Shown: piece by piece, positions 26,138 through 36,811 of the stretch | Position numbering within the stretch: the first letter of the stretch is position 1 | Layout of the letters: each line of letters begins with the position of its first letter | Source: Prochlorococcus sp. AG-347-B23 | GTDB taxonomy: Bacteria > Cyanobacteriota > Cyanobacteriia > PCC-6307 > Cyanobiaceae | Direction: 5' to 3' | DNA length: 51,316 bases | Assembly: GCA_003281715.1 (NCBI GenBank) | Contig: QCBE01000009.1 | Location: 1 to 51,316 of the forward strand | Notes under the pieces: generated by a model | What the model was told of the DNA's origin: nothing | Databases searched by the model: none | The model's input: the letters and a program-made list of their open reading frames with translations, nothing else | Program-made: the position numbers and the translations under genes

Positions 26138-28366
26138 TTAACCAAACTTACCAGAAGTTGATGCAATCACAAATGCACCGAAAGTCAGAATGTTACCAAT
26201 GGTGAAATGTGCTAATCCAACTAATCTAGCTTGAACGATTGAAAGTGCGACTGGCTTATCTCTCCAGCCAACAAGATTAGCAATTGGAGTACGCTGATGT
26301 GCCCAAACTAATGTTTCAATTAATTCTTGCCAGTAACCACGCCATGATATTAGGAACATGAAACCAGTAGCCCAAACCAAGTGACCGAAAAGGAACATCC
26401 AAGCCCAAGGAGATAATGAGTTTACTCCAAATGGATTATATCCGTTAATAAGTTGAGCAGAGTTTAACCAGAGATAATCTCTGAACCAACCCATTAGATA
26501 AGTTCCTGATTCATTAAATTGTGCTACATTACCCTGCCAAATTGCTAGGTGTTTCCAATGCCAGTAGAAAGTTACCCATGCTAGTAAATTTAATGCCCAG
26601 AACATAGCTAAGTACATAGCGTCCCAAGATGAACTATCACAAGTACCTCCACGTCCAGGTCCATCGCAAGGGAATGCATAACCTAAATCTTTCTTGTCAG
26701 GAATTAATTTTGTTCCTCTAGCATCAAGTGCACCTTTTATAAGAATTAATGCAGTTGTATGAAGACCTAAAGCAATAGCATGGTGAACTAAGAAATCTGC
26801 AGGACCTATTGGTAAGAAAGCACTCAATGCATCTTGTCTATTGATAAGATCCATCCAGTAATGATTACCTGGCAATGAATTAGCTGCGAGGCTTGCTGAG
26901 CTTGTAGGATCGGATAGTAAAGCGTTAAAGCCGTACATCATCTTACCTTGAGCAGCTTGAACGAATTGAGCAAATACTGGCTCAATTAGAATTTGCTTTT
27001 CAGGATTACCAAAAGCGACAACAACATCGTTATGAACATAAATTCCTAGAGTATGGAATCCCAGCAACATTGTTACCCAACTAAGGTGACTTATCAAAGC
27101 TTCCTTCGTTCCAAGTACTCTCGCTAATACATTATCTTTGTTTAATTCTGGATCGTAATCTCTAACGAAGAAAATAGCACCGTGTGCGAAAGCACCAACC
27201 ATCAAGAACATTGCTATGTACTGATGATGACTGTATAAAGCAGATTGTGTAGTGTAGTCCCTTGCAATGAAGGCATAAGAGGGAAGTGCACCCATATGTT
27301 GAGCTACAAGAGAAGTCGCTACACCAAGTGATGCTAATGCTAGTCCTAGTTGGAAATGTAATGAATTATTTACAGTTTCATATATTCCATCGTGGTTAAT
27401 ACCGAAACTACCTTTATGAGGATCATTGGGGTGTCTTGTATTATGAGCTTCTGTAATTTCTTTGAGGCTATGACCAATACCAAAGGTATTTCTATACATA
27501 TGACCAGCGATTACAAAAACTGTTCCAATCGCTATATGATGATGCGCAATATCAGTAAGCCATAATGCTTCACTTTGAGGATGAAGTCCACCTAAAAAAG
27601 TAAAGATTGCTGTACCAGCTCCCTCGGCTGTTCCAAATACTTGATCTAGTGAATCAGGATTTTGAGCATATGCTCCCCAGTTTAAAGTAAAGAAAGGGGC
27701 TAATCCTGCAGGGTGTGGAAGGACTGTTAACCAGTTATCCCAACCCACATGCTGTCCTCTTGATTCAGGTATAGCAACATGAACCAAATGACCTGTCCAA
27801 GCAATACTACTAAAACCAAATAAAACAGCTAAATGATGGTTTAATCTTGACTCTGCATTTTTAAACCAAGCTAGAGAAGGTCTGAACTTTGGCTGTAAGT
27901 GTAACCAACCTGCAAATAGAGTCCAACAAGCCAAAATACTCATGAATATTGAAGCTTGGAAGAGTTGTTCGTTAGTTCTCATTCCAATTGTGTACCACCA
28001 ATGGTAAAGACCTGAGTAAGCTATATTTACTGGACCACTAGCTCCAGCTTGTGTCATTGCTTCTGTTATACCAGATCCAAAATGTGGATCCCATATAGCA
28101 TGAGCAATAGGACGAACGTGAGTTGGATCAAGTACAAACTGCTCGAAGTTACCTTGCCAAGCAATATGAAATAAGTTACCAGCTACCCAGAGGGCGATTA
28201 TTGCTAGATGACCAAAATGTGTAGAGAAAAGCTTCTGATAAAGCTTTTCTTCGGTCATACCATCATGACTTTCAAAGTCATGAGCGGTAGCTATTCCGTA
28301 CCATATTCGACGGGTTGTGGGGTCCTGAGCTAGACCCTGGTTAAATGATGGAAATTTTGTTGCCAT
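26138..28366 (-). CDS. psaB: Photosystem I P700 apoprotein A2
   Basis: PsaB is one half of the photosystem I core heterodimer. The 742-residue protein has eleven predicted membrane helices rich in His ligands for chlorophyll. The F-X cluster loop is [10 protein letters not shown], whose two cysteines supply half of the 4Fe-4S ligands. It starts [32 protein letters not shown], as expected. It lies 27 bp downstream of psaA, and transcription should stop at the perfect hairpin 20 bp past its stop codon. Confidence 0.98.
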
Positions 28367-28393
28367 TGAATTAAAAAGGTGAAGTTCAGGTTA

Positions 28394-30697
28394 TTAGCCC
28401 AGCCCGAAAAGGCGAGCATGGAAGAAGGCCCATGTAGTAGCAATACCACCTACAAGGAAGTGTGTAACACCTACTGCACGTCCCTGAGTAATAGATAGAG
28501 CTCGAGGTTGAATGGTTGGTGCAACCTTTAGTTTATTGTGTGCCCAAACAATTGATTCGAACAATTCTTGCCAATACCCTCTTCCGCTGAAGAGGAACAT
28601 TAAACTGAACGCCCATATAAAGTGAGCTCCTAAGAACATCAAACCGTACATGCTTATTGATTGGCCATAACTTGTTAATACTTGAGAAGCTTGAGCCCAG
28701 AGGAAATCTCTCAACCAACCATTGATAGTAATTGAACTTTGTGCAAAATTACCACCAGTGAGTCCCCAAACATCACTCTGCATTTTCCAAGAGAAGTGGA
28801 AAATAACTATTGATAAACAGTTATACATCCAGAAGAGAGCCAAGAAAACGTGATCCCATGAAGAAACTTGACATGTACCACCTCTTCCAGGACCGTCGCA
28901 AGGGAATCTAAATCCTAGAGAAGCTTTATCAGGGATTAACCTTGAACTTCTTGCATAAAGTACTCCTTTGAGAAGTATCAAAACAGTCACATGAATTTGG
29001 AAAGCATGAATATGATGAATCATTAAATCAGCTGTACCTAATGGAATTGGGGCTATAGCTACCTTTCCACCAACTTCTACTAAACTTCCATTAAAAACTT
29101 CGCTTAAAGCTTTGTGAGGTAAAGCTTCTGCTGTACCTGCTAGAAGAGAAGTTCCAACAGCAGATGATTGAATACTCTGTACCCATTGAGCAAAGATTGG
29201 CTGAAGTTGGATTGCAGAATCACTAAACATATCTTGAGGTCTACCCAAAGCTCTCATTGTATCGTTGTGAATATAGAGTCCAAAACTATGGAATCCTAAC
29301 CACATACATACCCAGTTCAAGTGACTTATTAAAGCATCTCTTGCCTTAAGAATTCTGTCTAATACATTATCAATATGTTTTGCTGGATCGTAATCTCTAA
29401 CCATTGCAATTCCAGCATGGGCACCTGCTCCTACTATGAATAATCCACCTATCCACATGTGATGGGTAAATAATCCAAGAACTGTCATGTAGTCAGTAGC
29501 TATATAAGGATATGGAGGCATCGCGTACATGTGATGAGATACAAGTATGCTTATTGATCCAAGCATCGCTAGGTTTACTGAAAGCTGCGCATGTCTACTT
29601 TCTGCCATGAACTCAAAAAGACCTTGATGACCTTTAGGCGCAGGGAATAATATTGGATCTCCTTGTTGTGAATCTAATATTTCTTTCATACTATGACCAA
29701 TACCGTAATTGGTTCTGTACATATGTCCACCGATTATTGCTATTACACCAAAAGCTAAATGATGATGTGAAACATCAGTCATCCACAAGCTTCCTGTCAC
29801 AGGGTTAAGTCCGCCTTTGAAAGTAAGGAAGTCTGAGAAAGCTAACCAATTTAAACTAAAGAAATTGCCTGTACCACTTGCTAATCCTGGAAATATCTGA
29901 CCAATAATTTGTGGATCGCAGAGTTGATGCGGCATAGGCATATCTGCAATAGTTGCTATTTCTTTTCCATTAATAACTAAAGGAGAGCCTGCATCAATTG
30001 CATCTAAGAGAGCTGCAGTAGGAGCTCCGATATGAATACAATGGCCAGCCCATGCTAAAGATCCTAGTCCTACTAAACCAGCTATATGGTGGTTAAGCAT
30101 AGACTCAATATCTTGGAACCACTCCATTTTTGGAGCTGCTTTATGATAATGAAAAATTCCAGCATGAAGCATAAGTGCAGCCATTACTACAGCACCTATT
30201 GCCAAAGCCATTAATTCACTCTCATTAGTTATTCCCCATGCCCGCCACATGTGGAATATTCCTGAACTGATTTGAATTCCATTGTAGTTAGCACCAAGAT
30301 CAGCATTCAACATTTCTTGACCAACTATTGCCCAAACTTGCTGAGCTCCTGGTTTGACATGAGTTGGATCAGCTAACCAACCTGAGTAATTAGAAAATCT
30401 TGCTCCATGGAAAAATGCAGCACTCATCCATATAAAGATGACTGCAAGATGTCCAAAATGAGCTGAAAAGATTTTTCTTGTTGCTTCTTCAGCATCGCCT
30501 GTATGCACATCGAAATCATGTGCGTCAGCATGCAAATTCCAGATCCAAGTCGTAGTTTTTGGACCTTTAGATAACTTACTTGACCAGAAACCTGGCTTAT
30601 CTAATTTGGCAAAATCAATAGGTCTTGGGTCGGCCTTAACAGGATCCTCCAAAACTTTTTTGTTTTTTTCTCCACTTTCTGGTGGGCTGATGGTCAT
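28394..30697 (-). CDS. psaA: Photosystem I P700 apoprotein A1
   Basis: PsaA pairs with PsaB to bind P700, the primary acceptors and most antenna chlorophyll of photosystem I. The protein has 767 residues with the same eleven-helix layout and the F-X loop [10 protein letters not shown], here followed by QVSSWDH. The N-terminus ([15 protein letters not shown]) is the usual hydrophilic stromal extension. A GAGGTG Shine-Dalgarno sequence lies about five bases before the ATG. Upstream, two abutting stem-loops at 30741-30806 probably belong to its mRNA leader. Confidence 0.98.
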   Translation of the reverse strand: MTISPPESGEKNKKVLEDPVKADPRPIDFAKLDKPGFWSSKLSKGPKTTTWIWNLHADAHDFDVHTGDAEEATRKIFSAHFGHLAVIFIWMSAAFFHGARFSNYSGWLADPTHVKPGAQQVWAIVGQEMLNADLGANYNGIQISSGIFHMWRAWGITNESELMALAIGAVVMAALMLHAGIFHYHKAAPKMEWFQDIESMLNHHIAGLVGLGSLAWAGHCIHIGAPTAALLDAIDAGSPLVINGKEIATIADMPMPHQLCDPQIIGQIFPGLASGTGNFFSLNWLAFSDFLTFKGGLNPVTGSLWMTDVSHHHLAFGVIAIIGGHMYRTNYGIGHSMKEILDSQQGDPILFPAPKGHQGLFEFMAESRHAQLSVNLAMLGSISILVSHHMYAMPPYPYIATDYMTVLGLFTHHMWIGGLFIVGAGAHAGIAMVRDYDPAKHIDNVLDRILKARDALISHLNWVCMWLGFHSFGLYIHNDTMRALGRPQDMFSDSAIQLQPIFAQWVQSIQSSAVGTSLLAGTAEALPHKALSEVFNGSLVEVGGKVAIAPIPLGTADLMIHHIHAFQIHVTVLILLKGVLYARSSRLIPDKASLGFRFPCDGPGRGGTCQVSSWDHVFLALFWMYNCLSIVIFHFSWKMQSDVWGLTGGNFAQSSITINGWLRDFLWAQASQVLTSYGQSISMYGLMFLGAHFIWAFSLMFLFSGRGYWQELFESIVWAHNKLKVAPTIQPRALSITQGRAVGVTHFLVGGIATTWAFFHARLFGLG

Positions 30698-30740
30698 CTA
30701 GCACCTCGAAAATAATTGACATTAAAGCCGATTGATCTGA

Positions 30741-30806
30741 TCTTGAACCTATTTTTAATCATAATGTTCAAGAAAACGAATCCCTCGGAACTTTAGATAT
30801 TCGTTT
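30741..30806 (-). repeat. Two abutting equal-sized stem-loops in psaA leader
   Basis: Inverted repeat 1 is TCTTGAAC (30741-30748) with GTTCAAGA (30766-30773). Inverted repeat 2 is AAACGAAT (30774-30781) with ATTCGTTT (30799-30806). Each has perfect 8-bp arms and a 17-nt loop, and the second starts on the base after the first ends. They lie 43-109 bases upstream of the psaA ATG, in the likely 5' untranslated region. Confidence 0.6.
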
Positions 30807-30895
30807 CAAAAATAATAAGGCAAAGATTCTTTCGTTATGCATTAACGTAACAAATGTTCTAATGATTGTTACTATATGAATATTTTGTTAAATTC

Positions 30896-30908
30896 TAGTC
30901 TAGGACTA
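30896..30908. promoter_or_regulatory. Interrupted palindrome, possible operator upstream of psaA
   Basis: TAGTC-TAG-GACTA is a perfect 5-bp dyad around three bases, 199 bp upstream of the psaA ATG. Its form suits a dimeric DNA-binding protein, but a palindrome this short can also arise by chance. No regulator can be named. Confidence 0.25.
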
Positions 30909-31031
30909 AATTATGGGTAATTTTACTTAAAATTTATGAAAATTTCTTAAATTTTTTTTTATATTTCAAAGAAAATTTTTTAAATCCAGCGACAGTATAT
31001 AATTTCAACGTAACTATCAATAGTTTCTGAT

Positions 31032-32834
31032 TTGAAAGGAATTGCTATAGGTCTATCTAATAATTCAAAAGAAATTTTAAAAAGGCTTAAAAAAACCGAA
31101 TTTGTCAAAGATATATATATTGCAGGTTCTTCAAAAGATGATGGAGATAAAAATGAACTTATTCAAGTACAAAAACCTAGAGAAATCTTACTTAAAAAAT
31201 GGCCGGAGATAGATTTAATTATTTTTATAGGCTCAATTGCTGCATCAATACGCATAATAAATTCTTTTTTAACCTCTAAAGATCAAGATCCAGGAGTAAT
31301 CGTTATAGATAACAAATGTGCCAAGATAGTTCCTTTAATTGGCTTACATCAGTCAAATACGCAAAATATTGCATATCAAATTGCTAATTTACTTGATGGC
31401 GAAATAATAGAAACTAATAATTCCAATGATCAAAGCTTCTTAAATCTTGATGCATTTGGGAATCAATGGGGTTGGGAAAGATCTGGCAACATAAAGGATT
31501 GGTCAAAACTAGTAATTAAACAAGCTAATAACGAAGAAATGTTTTGCAAACAATTATCTGGTAATAGTTTATGGAAAAATTCAGAATCAGGGGAGATTAT
31601 TAATCAAATTAATGAAAAAGAAATTGAAAAACCAGATTCAACATTTCATGTGAGTATATTCGAAGATCATAAAACAACTTGGCACCCGCCCGTATTGTGG
31701 ATTGGCATTGGATGTGAAAGAAATACAAGCAAAGAATTAATAGCAAATTCTTTAAATAATTTATTGAAGTCGAGAAATTTATCCAAGTATTCAATTGCAG
31801 GACTTGCAACGGTTGATATTAAAAAAGATGAGAAAGGAATTTTAGAACTTGCAAAAGAAAAAAACTTGCCTATAAAGTTTTTTAGTAAAGAAGATCTTTC
31901 AAAAATAATTGTTCCAAATCCATCAAATGTTGTGCAAAAGGAAATTGGCACCCCTTCCGTAGCAGAAGCCTCTTGCTTACTTGCAGCGGGAGAAGGATCA
32001 AAATTGTTAGAAGAAAAAAGTATTTTTAAAAATCAATCTGGGGCAGTAACTATCGCTGTATCAGAATCAAAAAATCAATATAATCCAACCCAAGGTGAAA
32101 TCCATATTATTGGAAGTGGGCCTGGTGATATCTCCTTCCTAACCAATAATTCAAGAAAAGCACTTTCAAGATGTAGTGTTTGGATCGGATACAAAATGTA
32201 TTTAGATTTAATTAAGTCCTTAAAAAGGAGTGACCAAGTTTTAATTGAAAGCAATCTTACTGAAGAAAAAGAGAGATGCAGTAAAGCAATTAAACTAGCT
32301 GAGGAAGGAATAAAAGTTGCTTTAATTTCCTCAGGTGAATCTGGATTTTATGGCATGGCAGGTCTACTTTTAGAATTACTCCAAAAAATCAAAAAAGAAT
32401 ATAGACCTTACTTTGAAGTACATCCAGGTATAAGTAGTGTTCAATTAGCGGCTGCAATTAGTGGCGCACCACTAATGAATGACTTTTGTTCAGTAAGCTT
32501 AAGCGATAAATTAACTCCATGGTCCTTAATAGAAAAAAGAATTGAAGGAGCTCTTCTGGGCGACTTTGTAATAGCTTTATTTAATCCTCAATCCATTGAA
32601 AGAAATTGGCAGCTAAAAAGTGTAATAGATATATGTTTACAATCTAGGCATGGTGATACTCCAGTTTTAATAGCTAGACAAGTAGGGAGAGAAAATCAAA
32701 CCAAAAAATTTTTTACCTTAAACACCATTCCTTTTAAAGAGATTGATATGTTATCAATTATTATTATTGGCAATTCTCAAACAACCTTAGTTGACGAAAT
32801 ATTTCTCACTCCCAGAGGATATTTACAAAATTAA
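31032..32834 (+). CDS. cobJ: Fused CbiG-like / precorrin-3B C17-methyltransferase
   Basis: This 600-residue protein joins two corrin-ring enzymes of cobalamin synthesis. Residues about 50-345 resemble CbiG: DLIIFIGSIAASIR, VIVIDNKCAKIVPLIGLHQ, then a C-terminal CbiG domain VLWIGIGCERNTSKEL with TPSVAEASCLLAAG. CbiG opens the delta-lactone after ring contraction. Residues about 355-595 are CobJ/CbiH, with the SAM-binding HIIGSGPGDISFLT (358-371) and SSGESGFYGMAG; it methylates C17 and drives ring contraction. The start is TTG with no convincing Shine-Dalgarno sequence. Fusion of consecutive pathway steps is plausible for passing labile intermediates. Confidence 0.92.
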   Translation: MKGIAIGLSNNSKEILKRLKKTEFVKDIYIAGSSKDDGDKNELIQVQKPREILLKKWPEIDLIIFIGSIAASIRIINSFLTSKDQDPGVIVIDNKCAKIVPLIGLHQSNTQNIAYQIANLLDGEIIETNNSNDQSFLNLDAFGNQWGWERSGNIKDWSKLVIKQANNEEMFCKQLSGNSLWKNSESGEIINQINEKEIEKPDSTFHVSIFEDHKTTWHPPVLWIGIGCERNTSKELIANSLNNLLKSRNLSKYSIAGLATVDIKKDEKGILELAKEKNLPIKFFSKEDLSKIIVPNPSNVVQKEIGTPSVAEASCLLAAGEGSKLLEEKSIFKNQSGAVTIAVSESKNQYNPTQGEIHIIGSGPGDISFLTNNSRKALSRCSVWIGYKMYLDLIKSLKRSDQVLIESNLTEEKERCSKAIKLAEEGIKVALISSGESGFYGMAGLLLELLQKIKKEYRPYFEVHPGISSVQLAAAISGAPLMNDFCSVSLSDKLTPWSLIEKRIEGALLGDFVIALFNPQSIERNWQLKSVIDICLQSRHGDTPVLIARQVGRENQTKKFFTLNTIPFKEIDMLSIIIIGNSQTTLVDEIFLTPRGYLQN

Positions 32835-32930
32835 TTTTAGATAATCCATAATTTTATAAATAGAATGTTTTTTTTGCTTTTTCTTTACTAAGAATACTAA
32901 TCTTTTATAATGATGATTTAAGAAAATTAA

Positions 32931-33719
32931 TTGAAAAATATTGGTTTAATTTTGTTTGACATTGATGGAGTAATCCGCAGTGTAGAAAATAGTTATAGAC
33001 TTTCATTAAAAAAAACGGTTTACAAATTTTCCGGATGGGAGCCAAGTTATGTAGATATTGATAATGCAAAAAATGAAGGGATTTGGAATAATGACTGGGA
33101 TTTAAGTTTAGAACTTATAAAAAGATTTATAAAAAAAGAGAACTTAAACCTTAAAATTCCTACAAGAGAGGAAATAGTAAAATGTTTTGAAGAGTTTTAC
33201 TTTGGTGGAGATCCAAATAAAGATAGTAAATATTGGTCTGGTTACATAACAAACGAGGAGTTATTAGTTGATAAAAAGTTTTTTGATTTAATTCAAGTTA
33301 ATGGAATAATCTGGGGTTTTGTTAGTGGTGCAGAGTCTGCTTCTGCAAAATTTGTTTTAGAAAAAAGACTTGGACTAAAATCACCACCATTAATTTCTAT
33401 GGGAGATGCCCCTGACAAGCCTGATCCTAAAGGTTTGATTAACTTATCAAAAAAGCTTATTGGAGATAAACTTGGCGAATCAAATATTCCCATTGCATAT
33501 GTAGGAGATACTATTGCAGATATAAATACAGTTATAAACGCTAGAAAGGAAATACCATCTCAGAAATTCATAAGTATCGGAATAGCTCCACCTCATTTAC
33601 ATTTAAATTCTCGATTAAAAGAACGTAATTCTTACGAAACAAATCTTAGAAATGCAGGCGCTGATTTAATTTTGAATTCTATTTATGACCTTAAAGATAT
33701 TAATCTTGACTTGATTTAA
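32931..33719 (+). CDS. HAD-superfamily phosphatase, subfamily IA type
   Basis: This 262-residue protein has the HAD nucleophile motif DIDGV with Asp10 and Asp12 (ILFDIDGVIRS). A helical cap follows, then motif II at GFVSGAES, motif III lysine in SMGDAPDKPDPKGL and the acidic motif IV YVGDTIADI. It belongs with the HAD-IA proteins of cyanobacteria whose substrate is unknown; some relatives are annotated as phosphoglycolate- or histidinol-phosphate-phosphatase-like. The start is TTG. It follows cobJ on the same strand by 96 bp, with no evidence of shared function. Confidence 0.85.
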   Translation: MKNIGLILFDIDGVIRSVENSYRLSLKKTVYKFSGWEPSYVDIDNAKNEGIWNNDWDLSLELIKRFIKKENLNLKIPTREEIVKCFEEFYFGGDPNKDSKYWSGYITNEELLVDKKFFDLIQVNGIIWGFVSGAESASAKFVLEKRLGLKSPPLISMGDAPDKPDPKGLINLSKKLIGDKLGESNIPIAYVGDTIADINTVINARKEIPSQKFISIGIAPPHLHLNSRLKERNSYETNLRNAGADLILNSIYDLKDINLDLI

Positions 33720-33754
33720 AACAAATATTAATTAAAAATTTTCTAAATAAATCA

Positions 33755-33843
33755 CGGAGAGGGAGGGATTCGAACCCTCGACAAAAGTTACCTCCTGTAA
33801 CTCCTTAGCAGGGAGCCGCTTTCAACCACTCAGCCACCTCTCC
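33755..33843 (-). tRNA. trnS: tRNA-Ser (anticodon GCU)
   Basis: The minus strand folds as a class II tRNA of 89 nt. The acceptor stem is GGAGAGG with CCTCTCC, followed by discriminator base G. The D arm is TGGCTGAGTGGTTGAAAGC, and the anticodon stem CTCCC/GGAGT frames loop TGCTAA with anticodon GCT. The long variable arm (about 20 nt) is typical of serine tRNA, and the T arm is GAGGG-TTCGAAT-CCCTC. No CCA is encoded. It reads AGU/AGC codons. Confidence 0.96.
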
Positions 33844-33904
33844 AGTTCTTATACATTATCAATTTTTTTGCAAACATTCAAAATTTTTTATTTAATCGAA
33901 ATGT

Positions 33905-35104
33905 CTAATCAACTTGAACTCTCGGTAATCTATTTTTAAAAGAACAAAGAATTTCCCACGGTATAGTATTAGATTTTCTTGCCCATTCAAGTGGAGAAAT
34001 TGTTTTATCTCCATCAGATCCTAGTAATACCATGGTACTCCCAACTTTAATTTCACTTGAACCTGTTATGTCCACCATCATTTGATCCATAGTTATGGAT
34101 CCAACTTGGGGATAAAGTTTATCATTATGAATAACGTTTATCTTTCCTGAAAGATTTCTTGGTACTCCATCTGCGTATCCAATACTTAATACAGCTAAAT
34201 TAGTTTTTCTATAACTTACAAATTTACCTCCATAACTTACACCAACTCCTGGATCAATAGTTCTAATAAAAGCTACTTTAGCTTTCAAAAATAAAGCTGG
34301 TTTAAGTGATAAATTTTTATCTATTTTGTCTAGAGGACTGTATCCATACATAGAAAGCCCGACACGTACCATGTGAAAATGAAAATCTTTGTTAATGAGC
34401 ATTCCTGCAGAATTAGCCAAATGAATCTTAATTTCATTATTTCGATCAAAATTAATTTGCTTTAATATTTCATTAAACTTCAGTCTTTGTAGTTGTGTAA
34501 TACTTTTAGGATCTACTGCGTTAGCTTCATCTGCAGAAGATAAATGACTATATATTCCTTCTATTAAAATGTTCTCAAATGATTTAATTTTTTCAAATTG
34601 CTGAACAAATTTACTGTATTCAAATCCTAATCTTGACATTCCCGTATCAACTTTAAGATGTAAAAGAAATTTCAATCCAAATTGCTTACCAATGTTATTG
34701 CAAATTAAACATTCTCTTATACTACTGATAGTTGGCATAAGATCATTTTTAAAACATATAAGAAGATCTCTTTTCGTATAAAGATTTCCGAGGATAAGTA
34801 TTGGTTTTTTAACTCCAGAAGAACGAAGCTTAATGCCTTCATTTAATGTGGCAACACCTAATTGAGATGCTCCACCTTTGATAGCATACTCTGATACTAA
34901 TTTCGCATCATGTCCATATCCATCAGCTTTAACGACTGCCATAAATTGACAATTTTTACTTAATTTTGATCTTAACTGTCTAACGTTTGTTTCTATTGCC
35001 TTACCTTTAACTTCAATCCATGCTCTTTGTTTTAGATCTATATCTTTTTCAAAATTTCGAAATTTGTCAAAATTAAATACCTGATTTGTTTGCCTATTTT
35101 GCAT
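33905..35104 (-). CDS. alr: Alanine racemase
   Basis: This fold-type III PLP enzyme interconverts L- and D-alanine for peptidoglycan precursors. In the 399-residue protein the PLP lysine is Lys59 in VVKADGYGHDA, and the opposing catalytic base is Tyr291 in GVGVSYGGKF. The conserved KVDTGMSRLG (151-160) and the metal-free barrel/beta-domain layout are present. An N-terminal extension of about 25 residues precedes the usual start of the fold (RAWIEVKGKAIETNVRQL). It diverges from the HNH gene, so promoters share the short gap with that gene's leader. Confidence 0.95.
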   Translation of the reverse strand: MQNRQTNQVFNFDKFRNFEKDIDLKQRAWIEVKGKAIETNVRQLRSKLSKNCQFMAVVKADGYGHDAKLVSEYAIKGGASQLGVATLNEGIKLRSSGVKKPILILGNLYTKRDLLICFKNDLMPTISSIRECLICNNIGKQFGLKFLLHLKVDTGMSRLGFEYSKFVQQFEKIKSFENILIEGIYSHLSSADEANAVDPKSITQLQRLKFNEILKQINFDRNNEIKIHLANSAGMLINKDFHFHMVRVGLSMYGYSPLDKIDKNLSLKPALFLKAKVAFIRTIDPGVGVSYGGKFVSYRKTNLAVLSIGYADGVPRNLSGKINVIHNDKLYPQVGSITMDQMMVDITGSSEIKVGSTMVLLGSDGDKTISPLEWARKSNTIPWEILCSFKNRLPRVQVD

Positions 35105-35173
35105 TAACTTTGCACAAATTAAATGCGCTTATTGAAATATACAGTTAGCATGACATGTAAATTCTATTTTGGC

Positions 35174-35680
35174 ATGGGCCAGACTCTAGTTTTAAATGCA
35201 TCTTATGAACCTTTAAACATCACTTCCTGGCGAAGAGCTGTAATTTTGATGATTAAAGGTAAAGCAGAAAGCTTAGAGGAAGACAAAACATATTCGATTC
35301 ATAGCGGAAAAAAGTTGCCGACAGTTATAAGACTTCGTTACTACGTCAAAGTTCCTTTTAGAGAGGTTTCTTTAACAAGAAAAAATATTCTTCTGAGAGA
35401 TAATAATTCTTGCCAATACTGTAACTATAGGGGTAGTGACCTATCAATAGATCACGTTTTACCGAGAAGCAGAGGTGGAACAGATAACTGGGAAAATGTT
35501 ACTACTGCATGTCTCAGATGTAATGTACAAAAAGGAAATCGAACCCCCGAAGAGGCGAATATGCCCTTAAAACGTCGACCTTATCGTCCATTAAGTAATC
35601 TAAATTTTGAAGCTACAAGACAAATTGACTCTGGCAAGCATAAAGAATGGAGCAAATACGTAATAGGGGTTGCAATATAA
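35174..35680 (+). CDS. HNH endonuclease family protein
   Basis: The chosen start, ATG at 35174, gives 168 residues beginning MGQTLVLNASYEPLNITSWRR, the usual start of this cyanobacterial family. The frame is open 17 codons earlier (ATG at 35123), but that part is not family-like. The HNH core contains zinc-finger cysteines at Cys80/Cys83 (CQYC) and Cys113/Cys116 (CLRC), and the catalytic IDHVLPRSRGGTDNWEN segment with Asp93-His94. Stand-alone proteins of this type are common in bacteria and probably nick or cut DNA; their role (repair, mobile-element remnant or restriction) is unknown. It stands alone between alr and prfA. Confidence 0.82.
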   Translation: MGQTLVLNASYEPLNITSWRRAVILMIKGKAESLEEDKTYSIHSGKKLPTVIRLRYYVKVPFREVSLTRKNILLRDNNSCQYCNYRGSDLSIDHVLPRSRGGTDNWENVTTACLRCNVQKGNRTPEEANMPLKRRPYRPLSNLNFEATRQIDSGKHKEWSKYVIGVAI

Positions 35681-35689
35681 TAAAAAATC

Positions 35690-36784
35690 TTAATTTACTT
35701 CTTTATTAAAATCTTCCATCATTCTTTTTTGTTCTTGCGCTATGCATGCATTAATCACTTCTTCTAATTGACCCGCAAGAATTGGCTCAAGAGAAAAATT
35801 GGAACCTAATCTATGATCAGTTGTCCTGTTATCTTTAAAATTATAAGTTCTGATTTTTTCACTTCTATCGCCTGTTCCAACCTGGGAAAGCCTTTGTGAT
35901 CTCTCTTTTGCATTGGCTTCTTTTAATTGAATTTCATACAATTTAGCTCTTAAAATTTCCATTGCTCGTTCGCGATTTTGCAATTGTGATCTCTCTTGAG
36001 TACAAAAAACTCTTATTCCTGTAGGCTTGTGGAGAAGATCAATAGCAGTCTCTACCTTATTAACATTTTGTCCCCCTGCACCTCCTGATCTTGCTGTTCC
36101 AACCTCTAGATCTGTTTGATCAATTTTAACTTCAACAGGATCAGCCTCAGGCATAACAGCAACTGTAGCAGTAGAGGTGTGAACTCTACCTTGAGATTCA
36201 GTAGCTGGAACTCTTTGGACTCTATGTACACCAGCCTCAAATTTAAGTTGACTATAAACAGAATCTCCCTTAACGGAGATAACTAACTCTTTAAATCCAC
36301 CCATATCTGACTCGGAAGCACTAACTGGTTTTACAGACCATCCAATTTTTTGTCCATATCTTTCATACATTCTTGCTAAATCACCGGCCCAGATACAAGC
36401 CTCGTTGCCTCCTGCACCGGCTCTGATTTCTAACATTACACTTCTTTCATCTCTTGGGTCTTTTGGCAATAAGGCGATTGTGGTTTTTTGAATCAGTTCA
36501 CTCTTAGATTCCTCTAGAGTTATTAACTCCTCATTTATCAAAGATTCCATTTCTTTATCATTTCTATTCTCTTTTAGTAGATTTTTTGAATCTTCGATTT
36601 CTTTATCAGTATCAAGCAACTTATTAAAATCAATGACCAAAGGTTCCAATTTTGACCTTTCTCTTGCTATGGATTCTAATTTTTTTGGATCATTAGCTAT
36701 ATCAGGATCTGCAAGTTGCACTTCCAAATTTTCAAAACTTTCTGAAGCAGTTTTCAACCTTGCAATTAATGTTGAGTATTCCAA
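35690..36784 (-). CDS. prfA: Peptide chain release factor 1
   Basis: RF1 ends translation at UAA and UAG. The 364-residue protein has the peptidyl-hydrolysis motif GGQ at 237-239 ([11 protein letters not shown]) and the stop-codon-recognition tripeptide PAT at 193-195 ([14 protein letters not shown]), the PxT form that marks RF1 rather than RF2 (SPF). Domain 1 is the helical N-terminal 100 residues. It is the last gene of the long ribosomal cluster, 27 bp after rpmE. The next gene on the opposite strand ends 9 bp away. Confidence 0.97.
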   Translation of the reverse strand: MEYSTLIARLKTASESFENLEVQLADPDIANDPKKLESIARERSKLEPLVIDFNKLLDTDKEIEDSKNLLKENRNDKEMESLINEELITLEESKSELIQKTTIALLPKDPRDERSVMLEIRAGAGGNEACIWAGDLARMYERYGQKIGWSVKPVSASESDMGGFKELVISVKGDSVYSQLKFEAGVHRVQRVPATESQGRVHTSTATVAVMPEADPVEVKIDQTDLEVGTARSGGAGGQNVNKVETAIDLLHKPTGIRVFCTQERSQLQNRERAMEILRAKLYEIQLKEANAKERSQRLSQVGTGDRSEKIRTYNFKDNRTTDHRLGSNFSLEPILAGQLEEVINACIAQEQKRMMEDFNKEVN

Positions 36785-36811
36785 TTGAAATTGTGCTTAA
36801 TTTTAAAAATT

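Larger units (their letters stand above)
30698..31031. promoter_or_regulatory. psaA leader/promoter region and cobJ upstream region
   Basis: This 334-bp gap lies between the divergent psaA and cobJ starts and has no gene. On the psaA side it contains a GAGGTG ribosome binding site, two abutting stem-loops (30741-30806), an imperfect dyad CGTTA-TGCAT-TAACG near 30835 and a perfect interrupted palindrome TAGTC-TAG-GACTA (30896-30908). The palindromes could be operators for light control, which is inferred. The cobJ side is nearly pure A+T with no clear signal. Confidence 0.5.

Noticed and set aside
30845-30875. GTTAC half-sites upstream of psaA resembling an RpaB HLR1 element
   Set aside because: Half-sites such as GTTACTAT and GTTACGTT occur but not as a direct repeat with the required 2-bp spacing, so the site cannot be claimed.
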